In this document: piece by piece, positions 8,527-19,750 of the stretch
Position numbering within the stretch: position 1 is the stretch's first letter
Layout: every line of letters begins with the position of its first letter
Origin: Heliomicrobium gestii
Lineage (GTDB): Bacteria; Bacillota; Desulfitobacteriia; Heliobacteriales; Heliobacteriaceae
Reading direction: 5' to 3'
Assembly: GCF_009877435.1 (NCBI RefSeq)
Contig: NZ_WXEX01000004.1
Coordinates: 124,001-188,000, forward strand
DNA length: 64,000 nt
Made by a program: the position numbers and the translations under genes
Notes under the pieces: generated by a model
The model's database searches: none
Told to the model about the DNA's origin: nothing
The model's input: the letters and a program-made list of their open reading frames with translations, nothing else

Positions 8527-8555
8527 ATTATAATTCGGCGCGAAGACCTTGTCAC
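8527..8555 (-). promoter_or_regulatory. Promoter of larE
   Basis: GTGACA (-35) and a perfect TATAAT (-10) with 17-nt spacing on the minus strand, 38 nt before the larE start. Confidence 0.65.
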
Positions 8556-8632
8556 CCTTCCCACTATCATCTTTTATCCCGGTATCCAGTGCTGACTATT
8601 GCCCCATGCTTTCCGATGGTACCCGAACCCGG

Positions 8633-9439
8633 TCACTGGCGAACCCTTCGCCAACGCAGCAGGTGATCGGAAAGACGACGAAATAGGGTCATCAACAGAA
8701 GGACGACGCATCCGATGACGACGATGCCGGCGACCACCCGGCTGTAATCGGCAAAGTCGGAGAAGTACTTGACATACCATCCAAGACCGCTGGTGGCGCC
8801 GATCATCTCGGCAGCCGTGAGTAAAATGAAGGCCATGACGAGGCTGATCGAACCGCCGGAGAGGATATGGGGCATGGCGCCCGGCAGCAGCACACGGGTC
8901 GCGAGCGTCCACCCGTTGACGCCCAGCGTCCGAGCCGAATCGATGAGACCTTTTTCGACGGCCTGGACGCCTGCCACCGTGTTGATGAAGAGAGGCCAGA
9001 AGGCGCCCACGAAAATGACAAAGACCGAAGAGGCGGTGAAGGTTGGCAGCAAGGCGATGGCATAGGGGATGTAGACGATAGGCGGTATGGGCCCCAGCAG
9101 GTTGGTCACCGGTTCAATGGCCCGGTGCAACCGGCGCTGCCAGCCGACGACCAGCCCGAGCGGGATGGCCGTCACGACAGCCAGAAAAAGACCGCTCACC
9201 AGGAGATAGAGGGAGCTGACGATGCTTTTGCCGAAGACAGGGGCGTCCTGCCAAAGCAGCAGGGCTACCTTTCGAGGCGACGGAAACAGAAAGGGATCGA
9301 GAACGGGCGCTGCATCGGTGGCCAAAAACCAAAGCAAGAGGATGGCTGATAGGATCAGCAGGCGATCGCGTCCGGTTTGTTTCTTTATCTGGCTCAGTGT
9401 TTGGCTCATTGCCTGGCTGCTCTGTCCGGCGCTCCTCAT
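8633..9439 (-). CDS. ABC importer permease, SsuC/TauC type
   Basis: A 268-residue membrane protein with about six helices. It carries the importer-type cytoplasmic EAA loop, here GLIDSARTLGVNGWTLATRVLLPGAMPHI, which docks on the ATPase. It belongs to the nitrate/sulfonate/taurine group of permeases. Its ATG overlaps the ATPase stop (ATGA), so translation is coupled. It is the last gene of the corrinoid methyltransferase operon, and the substrate is presumably what that pathway demethylates. ATG start with GGAGGGG upstream. Confidence 0.9.
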   Translation of the reverse strand: MRSAGQSSQAMSQTLSQIKKQTGRDRLLILSAILLLWFLATDAAPVLDPFLFPSPRKVALLLWQDAPVFGKSIVSSLYLLVSGLFLAVVTAIPLGLVVGWQRRLHRAIEPVTNLLGPIPPIVYIPYAIALLPTFTASSVFVIFVGAFWPLFINTVAGVQAVEKGLIDSARTLGVNGWTLATRVLLPGAMPHILSGGSISLVMAFILLTAAEMIGATSGLGWYVKYFSDFADYSRVVAGIVVIGCVVLLLMTLFRRLSDHLLRWRRVRQ

Positions 9440-10227
9440 ATCCCTGCCCCTCCTTCCACCAGTTCCAACTCCTCTAACAGGCCATTCTGCAGCAGGGTTA
9501 GGATGTCGTTGCGCAACACCCGGTAGTTCAGATCATGGACCAATTGAAACCGTTTCCGTGGGCGCGGAAAGGGAACGTCGATCACGCGCCGGATCCGGCC
9601 GGGGCCGGGCGAAAAAATGACGACCCGATCGCCCAGATAAAGGGCCTCATCAATATCATGAGTCACCAGGACCACCGTCCGCGGGCTTTCTCCTTCCTCA
9701 CGCAAACGCAAGAGCACATCTTGCAGGTAGATACGGTTTTTGGCGTCGACGGCGCCGAAGGGCTCATCCATCAGGTAGACCGGCGCATCAAGGGCAAAGG
9801 CGCGGGCGATGGCCACCCGCTGCCGCATCCCCCCGGACAGTTCGCCGGGGTATTTATCGCGGGCATCGCTCAGGCCCACCAATTCCAGGTAGCGCAGGGC
9901 CGACTCCCGGGAACCGTCGCCCGACTGTTCGAGAGCGAAGCGGATATTCTCGATCGCTGTCATCCAGGGAAAGAGGGAGTAATCCTGAAAAACGACGGCC
10001 CGGTCTGGACCGGGCCCTTCAATAGGTCTTCCCTGCCAGGTGATATCCCCGTGCGTCGGCGATATCAGACCGGAGAGCAGGCCGATGGTGGAACTTTTTC
10101 CGCAGCCGCTGGGGCCGACCACAGTGACGAACTCGCCCTCCCGTATCTCCAGATCGATGTCTTGCAGGACCCAGCGCTCATCTGTGGGATATTTCAGCGC
10201 CACCGATTCCATGCGCAAAAAGGCCAC
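9436..10227 (-). CDS. ABC importer ATPase, SsuB/TauB type
   Basis: A 263-residue nucleotide-binding subunit. Walker A is GPSGCGKSS, the Q-loop is in VVFQDYSLFPW, the signature is LSGGMRQR, Walker B is PVYLMDEPFGAVD, and the switch His is in VTHDIDEAL. The SLFPW sequence after the Q-loop is typical of the sulfonate/nitrate/taurine family. It powers import with the adjacent permease and binding protein. GTG start at 10227 with AAAGGA about 11 nt upstream. It is 38 nt downstream of the binding-protein gene. Confidence 0.93.
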   Translation of the reverse strand: MAFLRMESVALKYPTDERWVLQDIDLEIREGEFVTVVGPSGCGKSSTIGLLSGLISPTHGDITWQGRPIEGPGPDRAVVFQDYSLFPWMTAIENIRFALEQSGDGSRESALRYLELVGLSDARDKYPGELSGGMRQRVAIARAFALDAPVYLMDEPFGAVDAKNRIYLQDVLLRLREEGESPRTVVLVTHDIDEALYLGDRVVIFSPGPGRIRRVIDVPFPRPRKRFQLVHDLNYRVLRNDILTLLQNGLLEELELVEGGAGI

Positions 10228-10265
10228 CAGGGGTCACGTCCTTTCCCGTCGAGGTCGTCCTCTCT

Positions 10266-11378
10266 TTATCGGTTATTGGCGGCATACTCAGAGGCTAACC
10301 GGTTGTAGGCGCCGTTTCCCGGCTCGGCCGCCTGAAGTTGGTCAAGGGCTTCCTTGTAAATCGCAGGGTCGACGAAGCGGCTGATGTCCAGGTCGCTCTG
10401 GATGTACCCATCCTTTTTCATCGCTTCCCAGAAAGCGGTGAACCGCTTTTTGTCTGGATCAGGGATGCTGTGGATATGTCCGCTGTAGGTGGATTTTTTG
10501 ATCAATTCCTTGTCGATCTTCACATAATTGGCGAGGATGTTGACGGTCTCGTCCTGATTCTGGCTATAGAACTCATAGGCCCGGATCAGCGCCTTGTCGA
10601 AACGAACGAAAGCGTCCCGCTTCGCCTTGAGCACATCTTCCGTGGCGACCACACGGCAGCAGACGTGGCCGGGCATGTAACTGGACGACCAATCGGCCAC
10701 TTTCAGCCCCTGCTGCTCGGCCATCTCGGTGAAGGGCGCCCAGACGTTCCCCGCGTCGGCGGCGCCTTTTTTGACAGCTTCCATGACCGCCGCCGGTGAA
10801 TCCAACTCCATGATCGTCACCTGGGTCTTCCAGTCGATACCGGCTTGGGAGAGACCATATCGCCAGACGGCGTCGCCTGTGGACATGCGGACCGTAGCGA
10901 CGCGCTGGCCCACAAAGCCTTGGGGTGTCCGGAAGCGGTCCACATTCTCCGGCTTCGCCACGATCCCATGGCCCTCGCTCTGCATGCCCGCAATGGCGAC
11001 GAAAGGCGTCCCCTTGGCGATGAAGGTCTGGGGCGCCGCCGTTCCAAAGGCGCCCGTATCGAGTTTGCCGCTCTTGATGGCGTTCAGACCTTCACCGGAG
11101 TTGGTGAATTGGAACATCTCCACGTCCAGACCTTCCTGGTCAAAAAAACCCTTGTCCTTGGCGACGAAGAAGAGCACATCGCCGGGAGCGGGCAGATAGC
11201 CTACGTTTAATTTGGTCTTTGCGCCCGTCGCCGAGGCGGCAGCGCCCTTGGCGGCTGGTTCTTTTTGCGTCTGGGCGCCACACCCCGCCGCCCCCAACAG
11301 GGTCATGGCGAGAATCGCCGCGCCAGCGATCACCTTGCGCAGGGTCGGTTTTCCCATCCATTGCTTCAATGACGTCAC
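10266..11378 (-). CDS. ABC importer substrate-binding lipoprotein (SsuA/TauA/NMT1-like)
   Basis: A 370-residue protein with a lipoprotein signal (hydrophobic stretch then LLGAAGC) and an Ala-rich linker. The periplasmic-binding-protein fold begins KLNVGYLPAPGDVLFFVAKDKGFFDQEGLDVEM, typical of sulfonate, taurine and nitrate binding proteins. It is anchored outside the membrane and delivers the ligand to the permease. The ligand cannot be read from the sequence; family and neighbours suggest a small sulfonate-like or methylated compound. A GTG at 11378 is the longest start; the TTG two codons later lies better placed behind GGAG. It starts 6 nt after the DUF1847 gene, so it is in the same operon. 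Confidence 0.9.
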   Translation of the reverse strand: MTSLKQWMGKPTLRKVIAGAAILAMTLLGAAGCGAQTQKEPAAKGAAASATGAKTKLNVGYLPAPGDVLFFVAKDKGFFDQEGLDVEMFQFTNSGEGLNAIKSGKLDTGAFGTAAPQTFIAKGTPFVAIAGMQSEGHGIVAKPENVDRFRTPQGFVGQRVATVRMSTGDAVWRYGLSQAGIDWKTQVTIMELDSPAAVMEAVKKGAADAGNVWAPFTEMAEQQGLKVADWSSSYMPGHVCCRVVATEDVLKAKRDAFVRFDKALIRAYEFYSQNQDETVNILANYVKIDKELIKKSTYSGHIHSIPDPDKKRFTAFWEAMKKDGYIQSDLDISRFVDPAIYKEALDQLQAAEPGNGAYNRLASEYAANNR

Positions 11379-11384
11379 ACTCCA

Positions 11385-12059
11385 TCATTTATCGCCCGTG
11401 GCAGAGTCCTCTTCGCGCGCCAACAGGCGTTTGTAGTAAAAACCGGACGTATACAAGGCTGCCGCCGGGTTGTGTCCCAGCACCCGGTCTTTCGTGATCA
11501 GCGTCGTCACTGGCGCCTTCGAATACTGGATGAACAAGGAATCATGGCCGACACAGAGACCGTTGATCACGTTCAGATCGGTCTCTGCCTCGTTGAGCAG
11601 TTCCGCTTGCAGCACAGGGTTGCAGAGCGATTCATGGCACCCCTTCTGGACTTTCAACTCCTCAGGCACGCCGACCTCGGTCTTGTCGATAGCGCCCACC
11701 TTGCAGAGGACGCTGTAGCCCTTAAGGCCCTTGGCCTCCAAGATCTTGACGAAGATTTTCGTCTCGTTGATCAGGCCGATGCAGGTGGCGATGCCGATCT
11801 TTTGGGCGCCGAGCCGCTTGGCGAAAGCGATGATCTCCTCGACGCGGGTGAGTTTCCCGTAATAGAGCCCTTCAATCTCGGCAGCCACCCGGGCAATGCG
11901 CGCCGTTTCACCACCGGTCCGGTACAATTCCGTCGTGCGCTCCAGTTGGTCCCTATCGGCGCCCGTCGTCAGGCAGAAACTCGGAAAGTTTTTATCGCGG
12001 CGGTAGCAGTTCAACAGGGCACAGTCGGAACAACTCAGCATTTTGCTGTCATCGTTCAC
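11385..12059 (-). CDS. DUF1847 metal-binding-type protein of corrinoid clusters
   Basis: A 224-residue protein. The N-terminus has a cysteine cluster (LSCSDCALLNCYRRDKNFPSFC), and further cysteines occur in GIATCIGL, VLCKVG, KGCHESLCNP and INGLCVGHDSLF. The layout matches DUF1847, a family of unknown function often found beside corrinoid methyltransferases; metal or cluster binding is likely from the cysteines. I chose the GTG at 12059 because AAGGAG lies 8 nt upstream; the open frame extends back to 12122 without a ribosome site. It lies 28 nt after the ASKHA activator gene and 6 nt before the binding protein, in the middle of the operon. Confidence 0.85.
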   Translation of the reverse strand: MNDDSKMLSCSDCALLNCYRRDKNFPSFCLTTGADRDQLERTTELYRTGGETARIARVAAEIEGLYYGKLTRVEEIIAFAKRLGAQKIGIATCIGLINETKIFVKILEAKGLKGYSVLCKVGAIDKTEVGVPEELKVQKGCHESLCNPVLQAELLNEAETDLNVINGLCVGHDSLFIQYSKAPVTTLITKDRVLGHNPAAALYTSGFYYKRLLAREEDSATGDK

Positions 12060-12087
12060 CGGGACCACTCCTTTTCTTTTCAACCCA

Positions 12088-13770
12088 TTAAAAGCCCAGG
12101 CAGCCGACGAAGACCTGATCAAAGTCGCCGTAATCGGCCAGTTCGATCACCTCTACCGAAGGGACCAACGCCTCCAACTGGCGGCGCAGGTCGCCATTGA
12201 GCAAGAGGGCCTGGCCGCCCGTTTTCGAGGTGTTGCCGAGAAACTCGATTTTCCCGTCAAAGACCTCCGGCAGGAGACCGATCTGGATCAGGCTGCGCGC
12301 TTGCAGGTGATAGCCGAAGGAACCGGCAATGAACACACGATCCACCTGGTCTGCTTCGACGCCTCTGCTTCGCAGCAGCAATTCGACGCCCGCTCGGATG
12401 GCCCCTTTCGCCAGTTGAATCTGCCGAACATCCTTTTGGGTCAGAACGATGTCCCCGGCGATCCGAAAGGCGGGCTTGCCTTCACAGGCGATCACTCGTT
12501 CACGCAACGCCTCCGGTAAGGTCGAACGGTCAGGACGGACGAAGCGTCCTCGTTTGTCGATGACGCCGCAGGCCACCAACTCGCCGGCGATGTCCAGCAG
12601 TCCGCTGCCGCAAATGCCGGCCGGCGCCGCCTCTTCGATCGTCTTTATCGTCACCGCACCGTCAGCCTCGACGTAAAAGCGCTCGATGGCGCCCCGGCCG
12701 GCGCGCATGCCGCAGGTGATATTCATCCCTTCAAAAGCAGGTCCGGCGGCTGTCGACGCGGCGGCCATGGCGCCGTCGACAGCGAGGACCATCTCCCCAT
12801 TGGTGCCGATGTCGACAAAAAGAGTCACCCCCTGCTGCTCCGACAACCCGGCCGCCAATATCCCGGCCGTGATGTCTGCGCCGACGTAGGCGGAAAGGAT
12901 CGGCGGCAAGTAGACGAGCCCATAGGGGGCCACTGCCAGGCCCAGCGCGTGGGCGCGCACATGGTTCCCCCCGGTGATGACCGGTCGATAGGGGTGTTTC
13001 CCCAGCGACGAGGGATCGGTGTCTGTCGCCAAATGAAGCATACAGGTGTTGCCGCTGAAGATCACCTCGGCGATGTCTCCGCAGTCAATGGCAGCTGTCG
13101 CGGCCACCTGTCCGATCAATCGGTTGATCTCTCGGATCAGTTCTGTATGCATCTGTTCACGCCCGGCAGGTTCAGAAGCAAATTTGATGCGTGACAGCAC
13201 ATCCTGACCATGCAGGCTCTGCGGGTTCAGCGCCGAAGCCGTCGCCCGCTCCTCGCCGGAACCGATATCGACGAGAGACGCCACCAGTGTCGTTGTGCCG
13301 ATATCGACGACGACGCCGAACAGGCGAGCGGATCGGTCTCCTGGCTCAATCGCAACCACATCGCCGCCGGCGATAATTCGGGTTTCTCCGGCTTTGTGGT
13401 CATATGCTTTTGTGAAAAAGGGTTTAACGACGACAGGGCGCGCCAGACCGTGGCTGATGATTTGCAACGAATGCGAGGAAATCCCTTGCGGAATCTCGAC
13501 TTCAATGTGGCCGGTGACGACGGACTCACAGGCGAGCACCCAGCCGTCCGCTTCGTCCTCAGCCGTCAGGTGATGCTCTCCGCCGGAGCGTACAAAGGGA
13601 CGGAAGCGCTCCGCCAGTTTCACCCGGCACTTGCCGCAGGTTCCTGCGCCGTTGCAGGGGGCTTCAATGAGCGCGCCGGCCCTTCGCGCCGCCTCCAGGA
13701 TCGTCGTGCCCGCTTCTACCTGAATCGAATGACGGGAGGGGAGAAAGCGGATATTCACCAGACTAGCCAC
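12088..13770 (-). CDS. ATP-dependent corrinoid protein reductive activator (ASKHA, RACo/RamA-like)
   Basis: A 560-residue protein with an N-terminal 2Fe-2S ferredoxin domain (Cys39, Cys45, Cys48 and Cys81 in a plant-type pattern) followed by a large actin-like ATPase domain with VVVDIGTTTLVASLVD, GVTLFVDIGTNGEMVL and IAGSFGYHL. In the known family, such proteins use ATP to drive the low-potential reduction of inactive Co(II) corrinoid to Co(I). Its target is most likely the corrinoid protein encoded at the head of this operon. The GTG start overlaps the end of the upstream methyltransferase gene by 8 nt. Confidence 0.92.
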   Translation of the reverse strand: MASLVNIRFLPSRHSIQVEAGTTILEAARRAGALIEAPCNGAGTCGKCRVKLAERFRPFVRSGGEHHLTAEDEADGWVLACESVVTGHIEVEIPQGISSHSLQIISHGLARPVVVKPFFTKAYDHKAGETRIIAGGDVVAIEPGDRSARLFGVVVDIGTTTLVASLVDIGSGEERATASALNPQSLHGQDVLSRIKFASEPAGREQMHTELIREINRLIGQVAATAAIDCGDIAEVIFSGNTCMLHLATDTDPSSLGKHPYRPVITGGNHVRAHALGLAVAPYGLVYLPPILSAYVGADITAGILAAGLSEQQGVTLFVDIGTNGEMVLAVDGAMAAASTAAGPAFEGMNITCGMRAGRGAIERFYVEADGAVTIKTIEEAAPAGICGSGLLDIAGELVACGVIDKRGRFVRPDRSTLPEALRERVIACEGKPAFRIAGDIVLTQKDVRQIQLAKGAIRAGVELLLRSRGVEADQVDRVFIAGSFGYHLQARSLIQIGLLPEVFDGKIEFLGNTSKTGGQALLLNGDLRRQLEALVPSVEVIELADYGDFDQVFVGCLGF

Positions 13771-14797
13771 GCTCTTCTGTCTCCTTTACCGCCTGGGTCA
13801 TCGCCTGCAGGACCCCTACAGAGGTCGACGTGCTCAGACCGCAAGCCGGCGCGATGATGTCGATGCCGTCACGGATGAGCCGTTGGGTCTGGTCGGCCAC
13901 CTTGCCGGCGTCGCCAAACTCGAGCAGGTAAGTGCTAAGGTTGCCCATCGTGGTCAGTTCGGGATACTCCTCTTTGAGCAAACGCAGGTTCACCATGGCG
14001 TCGGTGCTGATGGCGTCCCCATGGACGCGGGGGATGAGGTGTTTCACCGATTTCATATCGCCGCAGATGTGGACGATGGCTGCGCCGCCACGTTCATGGA
14101 TCCCGTCGATGACCTTGTTCAGATAACGAAGGGCGTATTCTTCAAACATCTTCGGCCCCAGGATCTCACCGGTCGCCGTCGGGTCGCCGATGGAGATGAT
14201 CCGGACACCGGCGTCGATCAGCCCTTCCGCATAGGCGATCAGATGGTCGCTCACGTCGTCGATCACGCGATGGGCATTTTCCCGATCCTTGCGCAGTTCC
14301 TTCAAAAAAGCCATGGGGTCGACAATGGAGGCGGCCGTGCTGATCGGGCCGGTCAGGTTGCCGATGACGGGAATATCGGGATGGCTGCGGCTCAGCCGCC
14401 AGGCCGCTTGAATCACCGTCTCGATCCGGCCTGAAGCCGGTAGATGACCCGGTTTGTGGAAAGGAACGGCCGAAACAGAGGGATAGGCCTCCCGCTCGAT
14501 TTTCGGTTCGCAGGCGAGACTGCCAAAGTTGATCGCTGAACCGAACAGCTCCGCTTCGACGGTCATGCAAAAGGGGATGCCCAGGTTTTCAAAACCGGTC
14601 TGTTCGTGGATATCGTAGGCCAGATGCGCCATCAGCCGGTCGTCATGATGGGCTTCCGGGAGGGTGTGGCCGCTTTGATTCATCACATCGACGATGGCGG
14701 CGTTCATCATGCCGCCGGGACAGACGACAGGCGGTCGATCCGTCTTCTCCCTGCGCAGAGCACGCAGCAACCGTTCTTTCGGGCTGATGGAACTCAC
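13763..14797 (-). CDS. UroD-family corrinoid methyltransferase (MtaA/MtbA-like), copy 1
   Basis: A 344-residue protein of the uroporphyrinogen decarboxylase superfamily, in the branch that moves methyl groups (MtaA, MtbA, CmuA). The zinc site of these enzymes is visible as HICGD (His-x-Cys) plus a downstream Cys in IIAPACGLS. GNLTGPISTAASIVDP and GDPTATGEILGP are also family motifs. It probably transfers a methyl group to or from the operon's corrinoid protein. It differs clearly from its neighbour copy 2. The two may therefore be the substrate-side and acceptor-side enzymes, as no MttB- or MtaB-type enzyme is present. GTG start with GGGGAG. Confidence 0.88.
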   Translation of the reverse strand: MSSISPKERLLRALRREKTDRPPVVCPGGMMNAAIVDVMNQSGHTLPEAHHDDRLMAHLAYDIHEQTGFENLGIPFCMTVEAELFGSAINFGSLACEPKIEREAYPSVSAVPFHKPGHLPASGRIETVIQAAWRLSRSHPDIPVIGNLTGPISTAASIVDPMAFLKELRKDRENAHRVIDDVSDHLIAYAEGLIDAGVRIISIGDPTATGEILGPKMFEEYALRYLNKVIDGIHERGGAAIVHICGDMKSVKHLIPRVHGDAISTDAMVNLRLLKEEYPELTTMGNLSTYLLEFGDAGKVADQTQRLIRDGIDIIAPACGLSTSTSVGVLQAMTQAVKETEERG

Positions 14798-14829
14798 CCT
14801 GTCTCCCCGCTTTCGCTTATAAACTAGTC

Positions 14830-15924
14830 TTAACGCGCCAGCAAGCCTTCCGGCTCAACGGGCCAACCCACTTCCCGCACCGTATCCAGCATGGCGTGGA
14901 TGTTCGCGAAGGGGGTTTCCGTCGGCAAACTGCATCCGGAAGCAACAATATACCCTTTTGGGTTGTCATAGGCCTGGGCGATGCATTGGAGGACAGCCTG
15001 GCAGACATCGTCAGGGCGCCCTTGCAGCATCGTCTCAGAGGGTTTGACATTTCCCATCAGCCGCACCCTGTGACCAACCTTCTCTTTTGCTTCCAGCAGG
15101 TCAGCATCGTTGTCGATGCTGATGCAGTCGGCGCCGGCTTCGACCATGAGATCCCAGATGCGGTTCGTCCTTCCGCAGATGTGCAGCGTGACCGATTTGC
15201 CGCGGGAGTGGATGTAACCGATGAGCCGCTTCAGGTAGGGATAGGAAAACTCTTGAAACTGGCGAGGGCTGATGACGGTGCTGGAGGACATGGCGTCAGT
15301 GAGGCTGGGAACGCCGCCGGCGTCGAGAATGGCCTTGGCATAGCGCAGGCTCGTTTCCAAGGAGAGCTCGCAGAGACGGTGCACCGCGTCCGGGTTGCGC
15401 AGGGTCAGGCGGACTAACGTCTCGGCGCCGATGAGAAAAGAAGCGTTTGTGAAGGGACAGGTCAAGGCCGCTGTTACGGTGACCTCCTTGCCAACGGCGT
15501 CAAGGGTTCGTTGCAACGCCTCCAAGTGATGGGGCAGATTCCCGTCGCGTTCCGGATCGGCAGGGACGATCCTTTCGATTTCGGAGACATCCTTAATGGC
15601 CGGCGCGGCGAGATAAGCCGTTTCATCGTCAGGGTAGTGGACGATGGCGCCCATCGCTTCGGCCTGGGTGTACAGATCGGTAAAAATCCGGATGATATCG
15701 TAACGGAACAACCGGTAGGCCTCCGTATGGGCCTGGGCCAACAACGCACCGTTGCCGCGAAACTGGGAGATCTTTGCGCCGATGACACGGGCCGCCGTGT
15801 TGCCCACGATGGGCACACAGGGCATCCGGTCCACGGCTTCTCCCCGGTTGTAGGCCTGTAACCGTTCGAGTGGCGTCATGGACTCCAGAGCCTGGCGATT
15901 GTTGTTGTCTTTGCCTGTACTCAA
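14830..15924 (-). CDS. UroD-family corrinoid methyltransferase (MtaA/MtbA-like), copy 2
   Basis: A 364-residue protein of the UroD superfamily, related to copy 1. The zinc motif is HICGR plus Cys in GYIVASGCSLPTETP. The middle region, TCPFTNASFLIGAETL, fits MtaA/MtbA-like proteins. It starts at TTG (GGAGG 8 nt upstream), which overlaps the stop of the corrinoid gene, so the two are translationally coupled, as expected for partners. It acts in the cytoplasm. Which copy demethylates the substrate and which hands the methyl group to a final acceptor (tetrahydrofolate, homocysteine or another thiol) is not decidable here. Confidence 0.88.
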   Translation of the reverse strand: MSTGKDNNNRQALESMTPLERLQAYNRGEAVDRMPCVPIVGNTAARVIGAKISQFRGNGALLAQAHTEAYRLFRYDIIRIFTDLYTQAEAMGAIVHYPDDETAYLAAPAIKDVSEIERIVPADPERDGNLPHHLEALQRTLDAVGKEVTVTAALTCPFTNASFLIGAETLVRLTLRNPDAVHRLCELSLETSLRYAKAILDAGGVPSLTDAMSSSTVISPRQFQEFSYPYLKRLIGYIHSRGKSVTLHICGRTNRIWDLMVEAGADCISIDNDADLLEAKEKVGHRVRLMGNVKPSETMLQGRPDDVCQAVLQCIAQAYDNPKGYIVASGCSLPTETPFANIHAMLDTVREVGWPVEPEGLLAR

Positions 15925-16568
15925 CTGACCAGCCTCCTGGCGAGTTTTACAGCGTCGGCGGCATTGGCGGCATAGCCGTCGGCGCCGATCTGGTCGGCAA
16001 AGCGTTGGGAGATCGGTCCGCCGCCGACGATCACCTTGTAGCGGTCACGGGCCTGCCGCGCGTTCAGCAACCGGATCACCTCTCCCATGCCATCCATGGT
16101 GGTCGTCATCAGGGTCGAGATGCCGATGATCTGAGCGCCCACTTCGTCAGCCCGTTCAACAAAATGTTGAGGCGGCACGTCGCGTCCCAAGTCATGGACC
16201 TCAAAGCCGGACGTTTCCAGCATGATCTTGACCATGTTCTTGCCGATATCATGGGTGTCGCCTTCGATCACCCCGATGACAACCTTCACCTTCTCCCCCT
16301 CATCGCGTGGTTTCAGGTGGGGCTTGAGCACCTCCAACCCGGCGTACATGGCGTCTGAGCACATGAGGATCTCGGGAATGAAGTACTCTTCCTGTTCAAA
16401 GAGTTCACCGGCCCGGGCCATCCCGTGAGCGAGCCCCTGATCGATGGCCTCGTAGGCGTCAAGGCCTTCCTGAACCACCTGCTGGCTCGTCTCGACCGCT
16501 TTTTCCTCGTCCATGTCGAGGACGGCGTCCGATAGATCTTGAAGCAGCTTTCTTTTCAGCTCCGCCAA
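15921..16568 (-). CDS. Corrinoid (B12-binding) methyl carrier protein
   Basis: A 215-residue protein of the MtaC/MtbC/MttC type. The N-terminal helical cap contains GMARAGELFEQEEYFIPEILMCSDAM, and the Rossmann-like B12 domain contains DTHDIG with the cobalt ligand His106. The C-terminal VIVGGGPISQRFADQIGADGY is the usual binding loop. It carries the methyl group between the two UroD-type enzymes. Start: TTG at 16568 with AGGGAGGG 8 nt upstream; the open frame extends to 16685 but runs through the terminator. It is the first gene of an eight-gene operon and lies immediately behind a leader with a terminator. Confidence 0.92.
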   Translation of the reverse strand: MAELKRKLLQDLSDAVLDMDEEKAVETSQQVVQEGLDAYEAIDQGLAHGMARAGELFEQEEYFIPEILMCSDAMYAGLEVLKPHLKPRDEGEKVKVVIGVIEGDTHDIGKNMVKIMLETSGFEVHDLGRDVPPQHFVERADEVGAQIIGISTLMTTTMDGMGEVIRLLNARQARDRYKVIVGGGPISQRFADQIGADGYAANAADAVKLARRLVS

Positions 16569-16593
16569 GTGCGAAACCCTCCCTTTGCGCAAT

Positions 16594-16662
16594 AAAAAAA
16601 GGCCGAGCAGGGTCGGCGCGTTGTTGTTTGCGCCTTCCCTGCCCGGCCTCCAGTGTGTCTGG
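16594..16662 (-). promoter_or_regulatory. Leader hairpin plus intrinsic terminator before the corrinoid operon
   Basis: A small hairpin (CCAG-ACACA-CTGG, 16650-16662) abuts a strong stem (GGCCGGGCAGGG pairing with CCCTGCTCGGCC, 16601-16649) followed on the minus strand by seven T. The T-run ends only 13 nt before the ribosome site of the corrinoid gene. It could simply end the metY transcript. It could also be an attenuator of the corrinoid operon, because the same two-part arrangement occurs in the cysK1 leader. I see no known riboswitch aptamer in the ~100 nt before it. Confidence 0.6.
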
Positions 16663-16760
16663 TCAGCCACTCGTGGGATGATCAACCGCTATGTCCCTTT
16701 ACCGCTCATCGGCGATGCCTCCGGCAACGCCGGCGCTCGAAATTCACTCGTCCCTATCGC

Positions 16761-18478
<1,718 letters not shown>

Positions 18479-18490
18479 CCCAATCTTTAC

Positions 18491-18551
18491 TAATCCGACT
18501 ACATTGCTTTGATTTAAGGTGAGTATAGGACGGGCAGGAATTCCTTGTCAA
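18491..18551 (-). promoter_or_regulatory. Promoter and putative operator of the DUF2292-metY unit
   Basis: TTGACA (18546-18551) and TATACT (18522-18527) with 18-nt spacing on the minus strand. Exactly 20 nt past the -10 lies TAGTCGGATTA (18491-18501). Its reverse complement occurs at the same distance in the cysK2 promoter. This suggests a shared regulator, possibly of the Rrf2 (CymR/IscR) kind. Confidence 0.6.
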
Positions 18552-18574
18552 TAGGAATGTCTTTCTAGACGTGA

Positions 18575-19504
<930 letters not shown>

Positions 19505-19627
19505 GGAAAGCATCCTCCTTATCGTTCTTAAACATTCTTATTTTCCTTCGTTCCCATTGCTTGCTTTCGTTTCTGTTCGACTTTTATTGCGATTATTGCG
19601 ATGTGCGAAGTACAGAGAAAGATACCC

Positions 19628-19729
19628 TTACGCGTTCATCGGTTTTTCTCTATCAACCCATTCGTCGGTCTGCCCGGCCGGCATGAACTGCCTCGCTCTC
19701 GCGAACCGGGAAATTGAGATACAGTCCAT
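19628..19729 (-). CDS. Possible 33-residue leader ORF upstream of cysK1
   Basis: ATG with GGGGGAG just upstream opens a frame coding for 33 residues beginning MDCISISRFARARQFMPAGQ. It lies between the leader terminator (19751-19802) and cysK1. It has an early Cys codon, and the basic, Arg-rich peptide could be a translated leader. I do not recognise a family. No other sequence copy is present in the window, so coding is uncertain. Confidence 0.4.
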   Translation of the reverse strand: MDCISISRFARARQFMPAGQTDEWVDREKPMNA

Positions 19730-19750
19730 ACCACTCCCCCTTATCTAGAC

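Noticed and set aside
16663-16760. Possible cobalamin or SAM riboswitch before the corrinoid operon
   Set aside because: I could not find the B12-box or S-box core sequences in these 100 nt; only the hairpin and terminator are supported.
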